Shown in pieces: positions 27,045 to 38,245 of a DNA stretch of 64,000 bases. The DNA comes from Teretinema zuelzerae (GTDB lineage: Bacteria > Spirochaetota > Spirochaetia > Treponematales > Treponemataceae). The notes below the pieces were generated by a model. That model was not told where the DNA came from. It was given only the letters and a program-made list of their open reading frames with translations, and searched no databases. A program made the translations under genes and the position numbers. The stretch's first letter is position 1. Each line of letters starts with the position of its first letter. Where the stretch lies: NCBI RefSeq assembly GCF_021021555.1, contig NZ_JAINWA010000003.1:1922001-1986000 (forward strand). The letters are read 5' to 3'.

Positions 27045-27572
27045 TTACGCCCCGCCCTCGATGAGGAGAACCGCAAGCGATTGAAACAGCCGGGCCGCTC
27101 CCGCAAATTCCAGGGCCGCCTTCGCCCGCTCCTCGGCAGAATCCAAATCCACACCCTCGCAACGCGACGCCGCGGTTCGGCATAGCTCGATCATCTGCGT
27201 CATCATTCCTGATACGACGGAATCATACCAGACATCGCTTTCGGAAACTGTATCAAGGGAGTCGATCGCGGCGGAGATATCGCCAACGGATAATACCTGC
27301 TTCAGCATCCGGAATATCGAAAGAGCCGCAAGATGATGCGTACCGTATCTCCTGTTAATGGGCGGCTTGATCAGTTTGTCCTTAACGTAATTATTTACCA
27401 TATTCGAGGTAAGAAGGTCGCCGCTCGCACCGATCGGCTCAAAAGGCGTTGAGCGCCCGTTAATCCAACCTAAAAGCTGCTCCATATACAAAGTCATTTC
27501 AGGAAAAGAGTCTGAACGATCCGGCAGGAAACTCTCGACTCTCCGCAAGTAGTCGGCTACATCAGATTTCAT
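27045..27572 (-). CDS. DUF1836 family protein, putative regulator
   Basis: This 175-aa protein carries the DUF1836 signature: LTSNMVNNYVKDKLIKPPINRRYGTHHLAAL at about 55-90 (given here as its parts LTSNMVNNYVK and PPINRRYGTHHLAAL), then FRMLKQVLSVGDI. The pattern resembles a MerR-like winged helix, so DNA binding is plausible but unproven. ATG 27572 is chosen because AAGGAG lies six bases upstream; earlier in-frame ATGs lack one. It converges on the nuclease gene with four bases between stops. Confidence 0.82.
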   Translation of the reverse strand: MKSDVADYLRRVESFLPDRSDSFPEMTLYMEQLLGWINGRSTPFEPIGASGDLLTSNMVNNYVKDKLIKPPINRRYGTHHLAALSIFRMLKQVLSVGDISAAIDSLDTVSESDVWYDSVVSGMMTQMIELCRTAASRCEGVDLDSAEERAKAALEFAGAARLFQSLAVLLIEGGA

Positions 27573-27723
27573 CAGGATCTCCTTATCAAGGCACATCATA
27601 AAGTTATACTTACCAGATTATATTGTACCGCAAACAAGAAGATAAGAAAACTACCGACGCAGCGATACAATGCCTTGCTTCTGAGTGATTGACCACCATT
27701 GAGGAAAACAGGAGAATCATGCC

Positions 27724-28140
27724 ATGAACATTCAACTTCTCCACGAATCAATACTCAGCAACGCTCGCTTTTCGTTCAGCAAATCAGGAGGTCCAGGAGG
27801 ACAAAACGTCAATAAGGTAAACTCAAAAGCCAGCTTGGAGATTCCCATAAGTCTTCTTCTTGGCCTAAGCGAAGAAGAACGTTCTCGCATAGAAAACAAG
27901 CTTAAACACAGAATTTCCTCAGAAGACTGCTTATTCTTGAGCATAGACGAGGACCGAAGCCAGCTTATTAACAGAGAAAGAGCTTTAGCACGCGCCGAAG
28001 AATTACTTGTCCAGGCAGCGCATATTCCGAAAAAGAGAAAAGCCACGAAACCGACCAGGGGATCAGTCCTCGACCGTCTTAAAACTAAAAAGCAAAAGGG
28101 TTCTATTAAGGACCTCCGTAGAAAGCCTATCACTGACTAA
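27724..28140 (+). CDS. arfB: Peptidyl-tRNA hydrolase ArfB (YaeJ-type ribosome rescue factor)
   Basis: This 138-aa protein has one release-factor catalytic domain with the GGQ motif in SGGPGGQNVNKVNSK (GGQ at 25-27). A lysine/arginine-rich C-terminal tail follows (PKKRKATKPTRG...KKQKG), which in ArfB enters the empty mRNA channel of stalled ribosomes. The domains that read stop codons in RF1/RF2 are absent. An AGGAG site lies nine bases upstream of the ATG. It is the last gene before the parS cluster. Confidence 0.93.
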   Translation: MNIQLLHESILSNARFSFSKSGGPGGQNVNKVNSKASLEIPISLLLGLSEEERSRIENKLKHRISSEDCLFLSIDEDRSQLINRERALARAEELLVQAAHIPKKRKATKPTRGSVLDRLKTKKQKGSIKDLRRKPITD

Positions 28141-28148
28141 AGTCCTTT

Positions 28149-28164
28149 TGTTCCACGTGAAACA
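28149..28164. promoter_or_regulatory. parS site 1
   Basis: TGTTCCACGTGAAACA matches the bacterial parS consensus (TGTTNCACGTGAAACA), the ParB binding site for chromosome segregation. Confidence 0.93.
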
Positions 28165-28204
28165 TTTAGATTCGCGTTCATAAGGCGCATTAAATCGTGC
28201 CAAA

Positions 28205-28220
28205 TGTTCCACGTGAAACA
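28205..28220. promoter_or_regulatory. parS site 2
   Basis: This is an identical copy of the TGTTCCACGTGAAACA parS sequence, 56 bases after the first. Confidence 0.93.
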
Positions 28221-28264
28221 AACAACCTTTATAACCCTGCTATTAACAATCCGCTACTATTATT

Positions 28265-28280
28265 TGTTCCACGTGAAACA
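28265..28280. promoter_or_regulatory. parS site 3
   Basis: This is the third identical parS copy, 60 bases after the second and about 5.6 kb from the dnaA start, the usual origin-proximal placement. Confidence 0.93.
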
Positions 28281-28357
28281 AATAAAAGATCTTTGCTGGG
28301 ATTTATTAACAGGAAATTCTGTTTACAACAGATATCATTGAAAAAAGCCGTAGACAC

Positions 28358-28386
28358 AAAAAAAGCTGCCGGATTTCTCCGGCAGC
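28358..28386 (-). terminator. Terminator of the toxin-antitoxin operon
   Basis: On the minus strand, GCTGCCGG and CCGGCAGC form a perfect 8-bp stem (28386-28379 with 28372-28365) with a 6-base loop, followed by seven T. Confidence 0.85.
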
Positions 28387-28428
28387 CGCATGATGGACTT
28401 CTGTCTTCCCCAAAACAGAAAAAATGAA

Positions 28429-28791
28429 TTATGTAAAACAATACCTTTTGCCCATAGTTGTCATTAGCTTCGCTCCGTGCGTTTTAGAAAGGGCATACAC
28501 AGTTAGATCCTCGGTCGATATGGTTTTGCCCTTTTTCTGTAAAACATGTCGGACATCGGCCATAAGCTTCAGCGTTGCAAGCTCTGGAAAGAGCACGCGA
28601 ACAGTAAGAAGAAACTGATCAATAAGAAGACTGTTTCCTTCGACATCGGAAGATCTTTTTGCGTGTCTATACAGTTCTTCAACAGTGATAGAAGCTATGC
28701 ATACTTCTTTAATGCTACCCTTTAGAATATCCTCAGGAGTTATTTTTCCAAAAAAAAGGGATAAGCAAATATCGGTATCCAATAAAATCAT
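28429..28791 (-). CDS. VapC-type PIN-domain toxin
   Basis: This 120-aa predicted RNase toxin has PIN-domain acidic residues in LLDTDICL (Asp5, Asp7), ITVEELYRHAK (Glu39/40) and the ISTEDLTVYALSKTHG segment. The final motif, often TxNxxDF, is changed to TTMGKRY, so the last acidic residue may be missing. The start overlaps the antitoxin stop by four bases (ATGA), so the two are co-translated. A terminator follows. VapC relatives cut initiator tRNA or rRNA; the target here is unknown. Confidence 0.85.
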   Translation of the reverse strand: MILLDTDICLSLFFGKITPEDILKGSIKEVCIASITVEELYRHAKRSSDVEGNSLLIDQFLLTVRVLFPELATLKLMADVRHVLQKKGKTISTEDLTVYALSKTHGAKLMTTMGKRYCFT

Positions 28792-29090
28792 GACAGTCCT
28801 TCTCTATTGCGTATCTGTTCGGTAATAACCTGCGATACGGATCTTTCATCGACCCAGGCCCCGAACAGATTTTTCCACAACAGCGCCCGAACTTCCGGAG
28901 AGCTTACCTTCTTGGCGCCGGTCTCGGCTTCGGCGAATTCTTGCATAGCCTTTTCCTCCACCAACGCGCAAAGGCCTGCTTCAAGAGTTATCAATAATTC
29001 GCTGTTCAAGCTTCGCCGTTCTTTGGCCGCAAGAATTCTAATTTTTTTGAGGATTTCAGTTGGAATATTTCGTACTGTGATATTAACCAT
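28788..29090 (-). CDS. Ribbon-helix-helix antitoxin (FitA/VapB-like)
   Basis: This 100-aa protein begins with an Arc/FitA-like ribbon-helix-helix, VNITVRNIPTEILKKIRILA followed by RRSLNSELLITLEAGL. The more variable C-terminus should wrap the toxin. The first gene of the pair, it overlaps the toxin start. A 21-base dyad over its promoter is the likely self-regulation site. Confidence 0.87.
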   Translation of the reverse strand: MVNITVRNIPTEILKKIRILAAKERRSLNSELLITLEAGLCALVEEKAMQEFAEAETGAKKVSSPEVRALLWKNLFGAWVDERSVSQVITEQIRNREGLS

Positions 29091-29091
29091 T

Positions 29092-29112
29092 TTATAACCG
29101 TTATCGTTATAA
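29092..29112. promoter_or_regulatory. Operator dyad of the toxin-antitoxin operon
   Basis: TTATAAC-N7-GTTATAA overlaps the -10 box TATTAT (minus strand, 29114-29109). The -35 TTGACC lies at 29138-29133, 18 bases away. This placement fits repression by the antitoxin-toxin complex. Confidence 0.75.
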
Positions 29113-29150
29113 TACAGTTACTTCTACTGAGCGGTCAATCGAAGAAGGAT

Positions 29151-29198
29151 AAAAAAAAACCGTTTGACAGATCCGGTTGCTACCGGCCTGTCAAACGG
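29151..29198 (-). terminator. Terminator of gyrA
   Basis: CCGTTTGACAG (29160-29170) and CTGTCAAACGG (29188-29198) form an 11-bp stem. On the minus strand it is followed by a run of T (29159-29151). Confidence 0.88.
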
Positions 29199-29236
29199 TC
29201 CTCCTTTATTTAAACGGTCCTTTCTAAACCGTTTAC

Positions 29237-31855
29237 TTACTCTTCGTTTGAATCCTCTGAGGATTCAGCGTCGGCGTCCTGAACTTCATCATCGGATTCA
29301 GAATCGTCTTGAGCATCGCTTACAGTAAGCGCGACATCGTCCGATCCGTCAAGATCCAGTTCGCCGGCGATTTGAATCTCGCCTGACGATTCTTTATCCG
29401 CGTTCTGTTCGGTATCTCCCGTAGCGACGGTATCGATGCCGATCAAGGTGTCGGGCCGTTCGATATTCAAAATGCGAACGCCCTGAGCCGCTCTACCCAT
29501 AAGACCGATAGTAGAAGCCTTCACGCGCAGCGTCTTTCCCTGACCGGTAATGCACACCACTTCGTCGATATCGCATACGGTGATCAGGCCGACGATTTCC
29601 CCGGTTTTCTCGGAGATCGTATAAATCTTCTGGCCGCCGGTCGCTCGTCCGTGCGGAGAGAATTCAGAGAACTTAACGCGCTTGCCGTATCCGCATTCAG
29701 ACATCACAAGCATGCACCGTTCGTTATCGACGCGAAGCGCGCCGGCCAGCTCGTCGCCTCCCGAGAGGCGGATCCCGGTAACTCCGCGTGACGCGCGTCC
29801 GAGAACCCGAAGATCCGTTTCATTGATGCGGAGCGCCTGGCCCTGGCGGGTGATAAGCATCACCTCGTCTGAACCGCTGGTCAAAATCGCGCTCACCAGG
29901 CGATCGCCTTCGTCGAGCTTTATAGCAATGATTCCGCGCGTTTTTGCGTTCTGGAAGTCGCTTGTCTTAACCTTCTTGGCGACTCCGCTCGCGGTAGCCA
30001 TTAACAGATACTCGGTATCGCTGAAATCCTTCAGGGTTACTACTCCGGTGATTTCTTCATCGGACGTTACCGTCAGCAGCGATTTGATATGGGTGCCGCG
30101 GCTGGTTCTGCTGGCTTCCGGTATTTCATGAATCTTCAACCAATAGGCCTTTCCTATACTGGTTATGAAAACTACATGATCGTGTGTTGATGCAGTGAAA
30201 ATCTGGTTAACGAAATCATCTTCGGCAAGCTTGGCGCTGTTAGATCCCTTTCCTCCCCTGTTCTGGCTTTTATAGGAAGAAGCAGGCACGCGCTTGATAT
30301 ATCCGAGATTGGAGATGAGAAGAACCATCTCTTCGTTCTGGATCAGATCCTCGATGTTGATCTCTTCGACTTCGTCGGCGACGATATCGGTTCTGCGCTT
30401 GTCTCCGTACTTTTCCGCCAACAGCTGGGCTTCGGATTTAATCAGGGCCATGAGCTTTGCGGGGCTGGCGAGGAGTTCTTTGTAATACTCGATAAGGGCT
30501 TCGATTTCCTTCAATTCCTGCTCGAGTTTTTCAATTTCGAGGCTGGTAAGCTTTCCAAGCCGCATATCGACGATGGCTTGAGACTGGGGATCCGAAAACT
30601 GGAAGCGCTCCATAAGAGCGGCTTTCGCCGTATCGATGTTTCGCGACTTTTTGATTATTGCGATGACTTCGTCGATATTGTTGAGTGCGATGACGAGTCC
30701 GCGCAATATATGCGCCCGCTCTTCGGCTTTTTTCAGATCATAGCGGGTTCGCCTGGTTACTACGTCGACCCGGTGCTCGACATAGTATTTAATCATCTGC
30801 TTGAGCGTAAGCGTTTCCGGCCGGCCCTTAACCAGGGCGAGATTTATTACGCCGAAGGACGACTGCAGCGACGTATGGGAGAAAAGCTGATTTAAGACAA
30901 CCTTGGCGATTGAACCGCGCTTCAGTTCAATGACGATGCGCATTCCGTCGCGGTCGGATTCGTCCCTGATTTCGGAAATTCCGTCGATAACCTTATCCCG
31001 GACAAGCTCCGCGATGCGGGTTATCAAGGTAGCCTTATTAACCGCATACGGGATTTCGGTAAAAATGATGGTTTCTTTTCCGCGCTTGTCCACTTCGAGG
31101 GTAAAGCGTCCGCGGACAATGATTTTGCCCCGGCCGGTTTTATACGCCTGGCGGATTCCCTTCTTGCCGAAAATGAGTCCGCCGGTCGGAAAATCGGGGC
31201 CCTTCATATGCTTCATCAAATCTTCGATCGTGCATTCGGGGTTGTCTATGTATTCGGAAACGGCGCCGATGATTTCATTCAAATTGTGAGGAGGCATGTT
31301 CGTCGCCATGCCGACGGCGATTCCGCTCGCTCCGTTCGCCAAAAGAAACGGAAAAGCTCCGGGGAGAACCAAGGGCTCCTTCATCGAGTCGTCGTAGTTC
31401 GGACCGAAATCGACGGTTTCTTTTTTAATATCTTCTATTATAGCTTCTGCTACTTTCGCAAGGCGGCTTTCGGTATAACGCATAGCCGCGGGAGGATCGC
31501 CGTCGACGGAACCGAAGTTTCCCTGTCCCTGTATAACCGGATATCGCAGCGAAAAATCCTGGGCGAGACGCACCAAGGCGTCGTAAATAGACTGATCTCC
31601 GTGAGGATGGTATTTACCCAGAACATCTCCGACGATGCGTCCGCACTTCTTAAAAGGAGTGTTGGCGCGAATACCCATTTCTTCCATTGAATACAAAATT
31701 CTGCGATGCACGGGCTTTAAACCGTCGCGTACATCGGGCAACGCTCTGCTGACGATGACTGACATCGCGTAATTAAGGTATGCGGTCTTTACTTCATCCT
31801 CAATGGAAATAGATATAAGTTTACCACCGGGAAGAGGCGTGTTTGTATCACTCAT
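29237..31855 (-). CDS. gyrA: DNA gyrase subunit A
   Basis: GyrA is the DNA-cutting subunit of gyrase, 872 aa. The active-site Tyr is in [11 protein letters not shown], the N-terminal winged-helix region begins [20 protein letters not shown], and the C-terminal wrapping domain carries the GyrA box as QNRGGKG. The tail of about 50 residues is very acidic (Asp/Glu/Ser-rich). In the quinolone-resistance region the usual Ser83 is Gln (HGDQSIYD). The start has GAGGAG upstream and lies 17 bases after the gyrB stop, so the two form one operon. Confidence 0.97.
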   Translation of the reverse strand: MSDTNTPLPGGKLISISIEDEVKTAYLNYAMSVIVSRALPDVRDGLKPVHRRILYSMEEMGIRANTPFKKCGRIVGDVLGKYHPHGDQSIYDALVRLAQDFSLRYPVIQGQGNFGSVDGDPPAAMRYTESRLAKVAEAIIEDIKKETVDFGPNYDDSMKEPLVLPGAFPFLLANGASGIAVGMATNMPPHNLNEIIGAVSEYIDNPECTIEDLMKHMKGPDFPTGGLIFGKKGIRQAYKTGRGKIIVRGRFTLEVDKRGKETIIFTEIPYAVNKATLITRIAELVRDKVIDGISEIRDESDRDGMRIVIELKRGSIAKVVLNQLFSHTSLQSSFGVINLALVKGRPETLTLKQMIKYYVEHRVDVVTRRTRYDLKKAEERAHILRGLVIALNNIDEVIAIIKKSRNIDTAKAALMERFQFSDPQSQAIVDMRLGKLTSLEIEKLEQELKEIEALIEYYKELLASPAKLMALIKSEAQLLAEKYGDKRRTDIVADEVEEINIEDLIQNEEMVLLISNLGYIKRVPASSYKSQNRGGKGSNSAKLAEDDFVNQIFTASTHDHVVFITSIGKAYWLKIHEIPEASRTSRGTHIKSLLTVTSDEEITGVVTLKDFSDTEYLLMATASGVAKKVKTSDFQNAKTRGIIAIKLDEGDRLVSAILTSGSDEVMLITRQGQALRINETDLRVLGRASRGVTGIRLSGGDELAGALRVDNERCMLVMSECGYGKRVKFSEFSPHGRATGGQKIYTISEKTGEIVGLITVCDIDEVVCITGQGKTLRVKASTIGLMGRAAQGVRILNIERPDTLIGIDTVATGDTEQNADKESSGEIQIAGELDLDGSDDVALTVSDAQDDSESDDEVQDADAESSEDSNEE

Positions 31856-31872
31856 GGAAATTCAACTCCTCG

Positions 31873-33795
<1,923 letters not shown>

Positions 33796-33821
33796 TTATA
33801 TGGTAGAAACAATTAATCGTT

Positions 33822-33850
33822 ATAATACCGTCATTGTCAAAAAAAGTAAA
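33822..33850 (-). promoter_or_regulatory. Candidate promoter of gyrB-gyrA
   Basis: On the minus strand, TTTACT (33850-33845), 17-base spacer, TATTAT (33827-33822), giving a leader of about 30 bases that includes the AAGGA site. Confidence 0.5.
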
Positions 33851-33863
33851 GAAGGAGTATAAT
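33834..33863 (+). promoter_or_regulatory. Promoter of dnaA, leaderless layout
   Basis: TTGTCA (33834-33839), 18-base spacer, TATAAT (33858-33863), then 8 bases to the ATG at 33872. It overlaps the divergent gyrB promoter. Confidence 0.75.
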
Positions 33864-33871
33864 GCCCCACT

Positions 33872-35277
33872 ATGGGTAGCTGGGATTATAGTATATTTTG
33901 GAAAGAAGCATTGAATCAATTCAAATCCGAATTGACGGAACAAGAATTCAGCATGTGGTTTAATATTGAATACGAGACTTCGGGAGAATCATCCCTTCTC
34001 GTATCGGTCCCCTCTGCCTTTTACAGAGATCAAGTAAAGCAAAGATATCAAAACCGGATCGAAGCCAAACTTTTTGAACTATCGGGACAGCACATCGATG
34101 TAGAATTCGAGGTTAAGCCGCGCAAAAGAGAAGAATCTCCCGCAGCGAACAAACCTGTGCAAAGAAACGAATCGACGTTTGAAGTACAGCGCTCAACGTA
34201 TTCTCAGCCCCACAGGGCGGCGCCTGTTCAGGAAGCTCCAAGGGAAACACACCCTCAGCTCAGGAAGGATTATACCTTCGACAGCTTCGTAATAGGCGAA
34301 AACAATTCCTTCGCCGCGAACGCGGCTATAGCCATCGCAAAAAACCCGGGAACCTTATACAACCCCTGTCTTATTTACGGCGGAGTTGGTTTGGGTAAAA
34401 CGCATCTTATGCAGGCGATAGGAAATATGGCCTGGAAAGAAAGAGACTGTAAAATCATTTATATCACCGCAGAAAATTTCACCAATGAGTTCGTTGAATC
34501 GATAAAAAACAATAAAACGCAGGATTTCAAGAATAAGTATCGTAAGACTGACATGCTGTTAATCGACGATATTCACTTTCTGCAAAAGAAAAACGAAACG
34601 CAGGAAGAGCTTTTTCATACATTCAACGCCTTATACGACGCAAGCAAACAGATTATATTCACCTGCGACCGCCCGGTTTCCGAACTCAAGAATCTGTCGG
34701 AACGATTGAGATCTCGATTTGAACGCGGTTTGAATGTAGATCTGCTTCCTCCAAACTATGAAACCCGCTGCGCGATTCTCGCTAAGAAAATCGAAGCACG
34801 CGGAACTTTGATTCCTTCGGAAGTCATCAATTTGGTCGCCAAAAACATATCATCCAACGTCCGCGATCTGGAAGCGTCCTTGACCAAATTGATTGCGTAC
34901 GCTGAGTTGACCAAAAAACCCGTCACTCTTGAATCCGCCCAACAGCAATTAAGAGACTCGTTCGGCGCCCCAAAACAGAATAATGTAACGATTGATACCA
35001 TTCAAAAAGTAGTAGCTGAATACTTTTCCCTGTCTTCGACAGATATAAAGGGGAAAAAAAGAACAAAAGCGGTTTCGTTTCCCCGCCAGCTTGCTATGTA
35101 TATTGCCAGGGAGATAACCGAATATTCCACAACTGAGCTTGGCATGGAATTCGGAGGAAGAGACCATACCACTGTAATGCACGGCTGCCAAAAATCGAAG
35201 AAAGATTGAAAGCAGAGCCTTCTTTAGAAACCACGATCAATAAATTGAATAAAATGATCAAGGATTATAACAGCTGA
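33872..35277 (+). CDS. dnaA: Chromosomal replication initiator DnaA, 3' end frameshifted
   Basis: DnaA binds origin DnaA boxes and melts the origin using ATP. The intact frame runs 33872-35209 (445 aa). It has an N-terminal DnaB-contact domain, AAA+ Walker A GGVGLGKTH and Walker B LLIDDIHFL, and the DNA-binding signature GRDHTTVMHGC. At the AAAAA run 35189-35193 the frame is one base short. Adding one A gives about 25 more residues (KIEERLKAEPSLETTI...) up to the stop at 35275-35277, matching a normal DnaA C-terminus. As written, the protein ends HGCQKSKKD at 35209. Either a base was missed in sequencing or DnaA lacks its last helix. Confidence 0.95.
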
Positions 35278-35513
35278 GATTATTGTTTTTTTCTTGTGTA
35301 TTTTATGCTACTATGTTGTGAAAAGATCGTGTACAACCGACGATCCTGTTGATTTGTGGATAACTATGCAACTGTAAGGCTTGCCTTTAAATGAATAACA
35401 AATGCTTATATCAAAACGAGATAAGCCTCTTATTAAGAATTTAACAGGCATTACTACTATTACTATTATTATTTATATATATGTATATATAGAGAACGAT
35501 ATTCGGAGGAATT
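35278..35513. other. Candidate oriC between dnaA and dnaN
   Basis: This 236-base gap holds a perfect DnaA box TGTGGATAA (35355-35363) and weaker matches nearby. It also contains an AT-rich stretch (about 35440-35495, TA-steps and TTATTATT-like repeats) that could unwind. It lies beside dnaA and 7 kb from parS. No gene is seen. Cumulative GC skew over the genome would settle it. Confidence 0.6.
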
Positions 35514-36617
35514 ATGAAATTTAGCTTTGACAGGGATTCATTATTAAAGGAAATAGTAATTGCTCAAGAAATTATCGCGACTAAAAACGCTATATCGATA
35601 TTATCAAATGTGTTGTTGGAAGCACAAAACGGATCTCTCATAATCAGGGCGACTGATATTAAAGTTCATTTTGAAACTCGAATTCCCGTGGATGTCCAGG
35701 AAGCCGGTTCAACTACGGTATTCTGCGACAAATTCATGAGCATTCTTTCATCTCTTCCTTCCGGCGAAATCGAATTTGAACAAAACGACATCAAGATCAA
35801 CATCAAGCCCGTCACCAAAAAAGCTAAATTTCAATTAAAAAGCATAACAAGCGATAAGTTTCCTGAAACGACTTCTTCCGAAGGAATCAGTTTTTTCGAC
35901 GTTCCGGTGAAAGAATTCAAGGAAATGATAAATCAAACGGTTTTTTCCGTTTCTGACGATGAAACGCGTTATTTCATGAACGGCGTTTTCATGGAAAAGA
36001 AAAACGATGAACTGTTGTTAGTAGCTACTGACGGACGCCGTCTGGCATATATTTCCAAGAACTTCGGATTTTCGCTGCCTGATTTCAAGGGAATCATTAT
36101 TCCTCCGAAAATCTTATCGATCATCAATAAGCGCGCTACCGACGAAGGTCCGATAGCCATCGGCGTAGGTGAAAAGAATATTTTCTTCCGGTTTGCTAAT
36201 TACGAATTTTCTTCCGTTCTCATAGAGGGACAGTTTCCCAACTATAACAGGGTAATTCCTGAATCCCAATCCAGTTCATTCAGCGTCGACAGCAAGGATT
36301 TATTGGAAGCGTTGAAACGTGTCGCTTTGCTTGTTGAGCAGAAATCCAGAAGAATCTATCTCAACGTCGGACCGGGAACTCTAACAATCAGTTCGCAGGA
36401 AACAGAAATCGGAACCGCCCGCGAAGAAATTCCCTGCAGATACGACGGAGAAGAACTGACTATAGCGTTGAATTATTTATATGTTGAAGAGCCGGTCAAA
36501 GTTATCGGAACGGAACGGGTAACCTTCGAGTTTACCGAAGCTATGAAGGCCATAACGATTAAAGCCGATCCGGATAAAGACTTTTTCCATATCGTTATGC
36601 CGATGCAGATGGAATAG
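35514..36617 (+). CDS. dnaN: DNA polymerase III sliding clamp (beta subunit)
   Basis: The ring-shaped clamp tethers DNA polymerase III to DNA. The protein is 367 aa, normal length, with three repeated clamp domains. Recognisable parts are MKFSFDRDSLLKEI at the start, FMNGVFMEKKNDELLLVATDGRRLAY in the second domain and the C-terminal HIVMPMQ (ending in the usual MP.. hydrophobic pocket strand). GGAGGA precedes the ATG. recF starts 10 bases after its stop. Confidence 0.97.
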   Translation: MKFSFDRDSLLKEIVIAQEIIATKNAISILSNVLLEAQNGSLIIRATDIKVHFETRIPVDVQEAGSTTVFCDKFMSILSSLPSGEIEFEQNDIKINIKPVTKKAKFQLKSITSDKFPETTSSEGISFFDVPVKEFKEMINQTVFSVSDDETRYFMNGVFMEKKNDELLLVATDGRRLAYISKNFGFSLPDFKGIIIPPKILSIINKRATDEGPIAIGVGEKNIFFRFANYEFSSVLIEGQFPNYNRVIPESQSSSFSVDSKDLLEALKRVALLVEQKSRRIYLNVGPGTLTISSQETEIGTAREEIPCRYDGEELTIALNYLYVEEPVKVIGTERVTFEFTEAMKAITIKADPDKDFFHIVMPMQME

Positions 36618-36627
36618 CAGATTACAA

Positions 36628-37704
36628 GTGCCCTTTCTTTCTGTTAGTTATACGTCCTTTCGAAATATTGCCGATACAACAATAGACCTCCTTTCGAAGG
36701 AGGTCTATTTTATTGGCGATAACGGACAGGGTAAAAGCAATATTCTCGAAAGCTTGTACATGGCATCGTATGGATCATCCTTTAGAACGAGGGACGATAG
36801 CGAAATTGTTAGAACAGGCAATTCCCAGTATGGAATACGCGCGATTTTTCGGGATCAAAAAGAACGGACGAATACGATTCATGTATCATGGAAAGACGGA
36901 AAAAAAAGAATTGAAAAAAACGCAAAACAGATAATAGACCGTAAAGAACTGGTAGATACCGTTCCCTGCGTGCTTTTTTGCCACGACGATCTGGATTTTG
37001 CCATCGGCACGCCGGAACGCAAGAGGTTTTTCATAGACCAGTCTTTGTCGATGTACGACAGTTCTTATATCGACATACATCGGCAATACAAAAAAATACT
37101 GAAAAGCAGAAACTGTCTGTTGAAAGATAAAAAAGCCGATTTGCTTGACGTTTTGGATGTTCAGCTGGCTCAAACCGGATTGCAGGTGATTCAAAAACGG
37201 CGAAAAACAATAGCCAATTTCAACCAGGTTTTTGCTCGACTATATCAGGAAGTGTCGGGAATTTCCGGAGTGCATATCGAGTATTCTCCGTCCTGGAAAA
37301 GCGAAGACGAACATTCGATTGTTCAACAGCTCATTGAAAGACGGGAACAGGATTTGTTGATAAATACGACATTAACCGGCCCTCATCGGGACAGAATTCG
37401 ATATGTGATAGGAAAAACGCCGTATGTGCCGACAGCTTCTACCGGACAGAGAAGGCTTTTATCGTTGATTTTAAGAACGGCTCAGGCTCAGTTCTATACG
37501 GAGCTTACGGGACGCCTTCCGGTTTTACTGATGGACGATGTCATGCTTGAATTGGATCCGGACAAACGGCAGCGATTTACTTCCGTGCTTCCGGAATACG
37601 ATCAATTGTTTTGCACATTTTTGCCGGGAGAGCCGTATGAGCGGTATAAACGTTCGACAACTCGCGTATTCGATGTGAGCGGAGGAGAATTTAATGTGCG
37701 CTGA
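36628..37704 (+). CDS. recF: RecF recombination/repair protein
   Basis: RecF is an SMC-like ATPase that helps load RecA at stalled forks and gaps. It is 358 aa from a GTG start 10 bases after dnaN. Walker A is GDNGQGKSN, the signature is STGQRRLLSL and Walker B is PVLLMDDVMLELD. The ribosome-binding site is weak, so translation is probably coupled to dnaN. Codons 18-28 contain a strong terminator-like hairpin, described separately. Its 3' end overlaps the DUF721 start by 11 bases. Confidence 0.95.
   Translation: MPFLSVSYTSFRNIADTTIDLLSKEVYFIGDNGQGKSNILESLYMASYGSSFRTRDDSEIVRTGNSQYGIRAIFRDQKERTNTIHVSWKDGKKRIEKNAKQIIDRKELVDTVPCVLFCHDDLDFAIGTPERKRFFIDQSLSMYDSSYIDIHRQYKKILKSRNCLLKDKKADLLDVLDVQLAQTGLQVIQKRRKTIANFNQVFARLYQEVSGISGVHIEYSPSWKSEDEHSIVQQLIERREQDLLINTTLTGPHRDRIRYVIGKTPYVPTASTGQRRLLSLILRTAQAQFYTELTGRLPVLLMDDVMLELDPDKRQRFTSVLPEYDQLFCTFLPGEPYERYKRSTTRVFDVSGGEFNVR
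36681..36714 (+). terminator. Terminator-like hairpin inside the recF coding region
   Basis: AATAGACCTCCTT (36681-36693) pairs perfectly with AAGGAGGTCTATT (36697-36709) around a 3-base loop, followed by TTATT. It has the shape of an intrinsic terminator about 55 bases into recF, and could limit transcription of recF and DUF721 relative to dnaN. The right arm also contains an AAGGAGG sequence. Confidence 0.6.
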
Positions 37705-38167
37705 CTATAGAAAGGCCGCTGATCTGGTTTCCGCCCTTTTCGACGGCATGATGAATAAAGAAATGAATCAATCCATGTCCTTTATCAGAGGATGGAAAAG
37801 CGTTGTCGGTGATAAACTGGCGGCACATAGTAAAATAATCGATTTGGACAGAGGTTCCATCATTGTTGAAGTCGATCATCCGGGATGGAGCCAACAGATA
37901 TTGCTTCAAAAAAAGAGGATTGTTTCTTCTCTTTCACGCAGTTTTCCGGAACTGCAGATACAGAATATACAAATCAGGGTATTGTCGGAATGCAGTACGC
38001 CCTATGTAAAAGAAGCGACGCCAATAGGCGAAGGATTGCATCGGAATAGCGAAGAGGAAACCGATGTATCGGTAAACGCCGAACTACCCGATGAACTTCA
38101 GGATCTTTTTTCCAAATTGAAAGAGAGCATACGCAAAGGGAAGCCGAAGTCTGTCAAGCACTTTTGA
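37694..38167 (+). CDS. DUF721 protein, DciA-like helicase loader
   Basis: This 157-aa protein has the DUF721 domain (about 5-100), with FIRGWKSVVGDKLAAHSKIIDLDRG and VEVDHPGWSQQILLQKKRI as family marks (quoted as parts WKSVVGDKLAAHSK and VDHPGWSQQILLQKK). DciA proteins of this family load the replicative helicase DnaB in bacteria that lack DnaC. The position beside recF, as in other treponemes (TP0004), fits a replication role. GGAGGAG precedes the ATG, which lies inside recF. The AT-rich island begins directly after its stop codon. Confidence 0.85.
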   Translation: MCADYRKAADLVSALFDGMMNKEMNQSMSFIRGWKSVVGDKLAAHSKIIDLDRGSIIVEVDHPGWSQQILLQKKRIVSSLSRSFPELQIQNIQIRVLSECSTPYVKEATPIGEGLHRNSEEETDVSVNAELPDELQDLFSKLKESIRKGKPKSVKHF

Positions 38168-38218
38168 TAATTTACCAATAACTAATAAAGATTCTTTTTA
38201 CTAGTTATTGTAAATTAT
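38167..38218. repeat. Long inverted repeat at the junction of chromosome and island
   Basis: The left arm ATAATTTACCAATAACTA (38167-38184) pairs with TAGTTATTGTAAATTAT (38202-38218) with one bulged base. The loop contains a smaller palindrome AAAGA-T-TCTTT. It begins on the last base of the DUF721 stop and ends just before the transposase gene, so it may be the element's end, a terminator, or both. Confidence 0.75.
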
Positions 38219-38245
38219 ATGAAATTCTTGAAAAGAGGTAAAGTT

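Noticed and set aside
28197-28427. A 76-codon ORF across the parS region
   Set aside because: It spans two parS sites and a terminator; its composition is dictated by those repeats and no ribosome-binding site is present.
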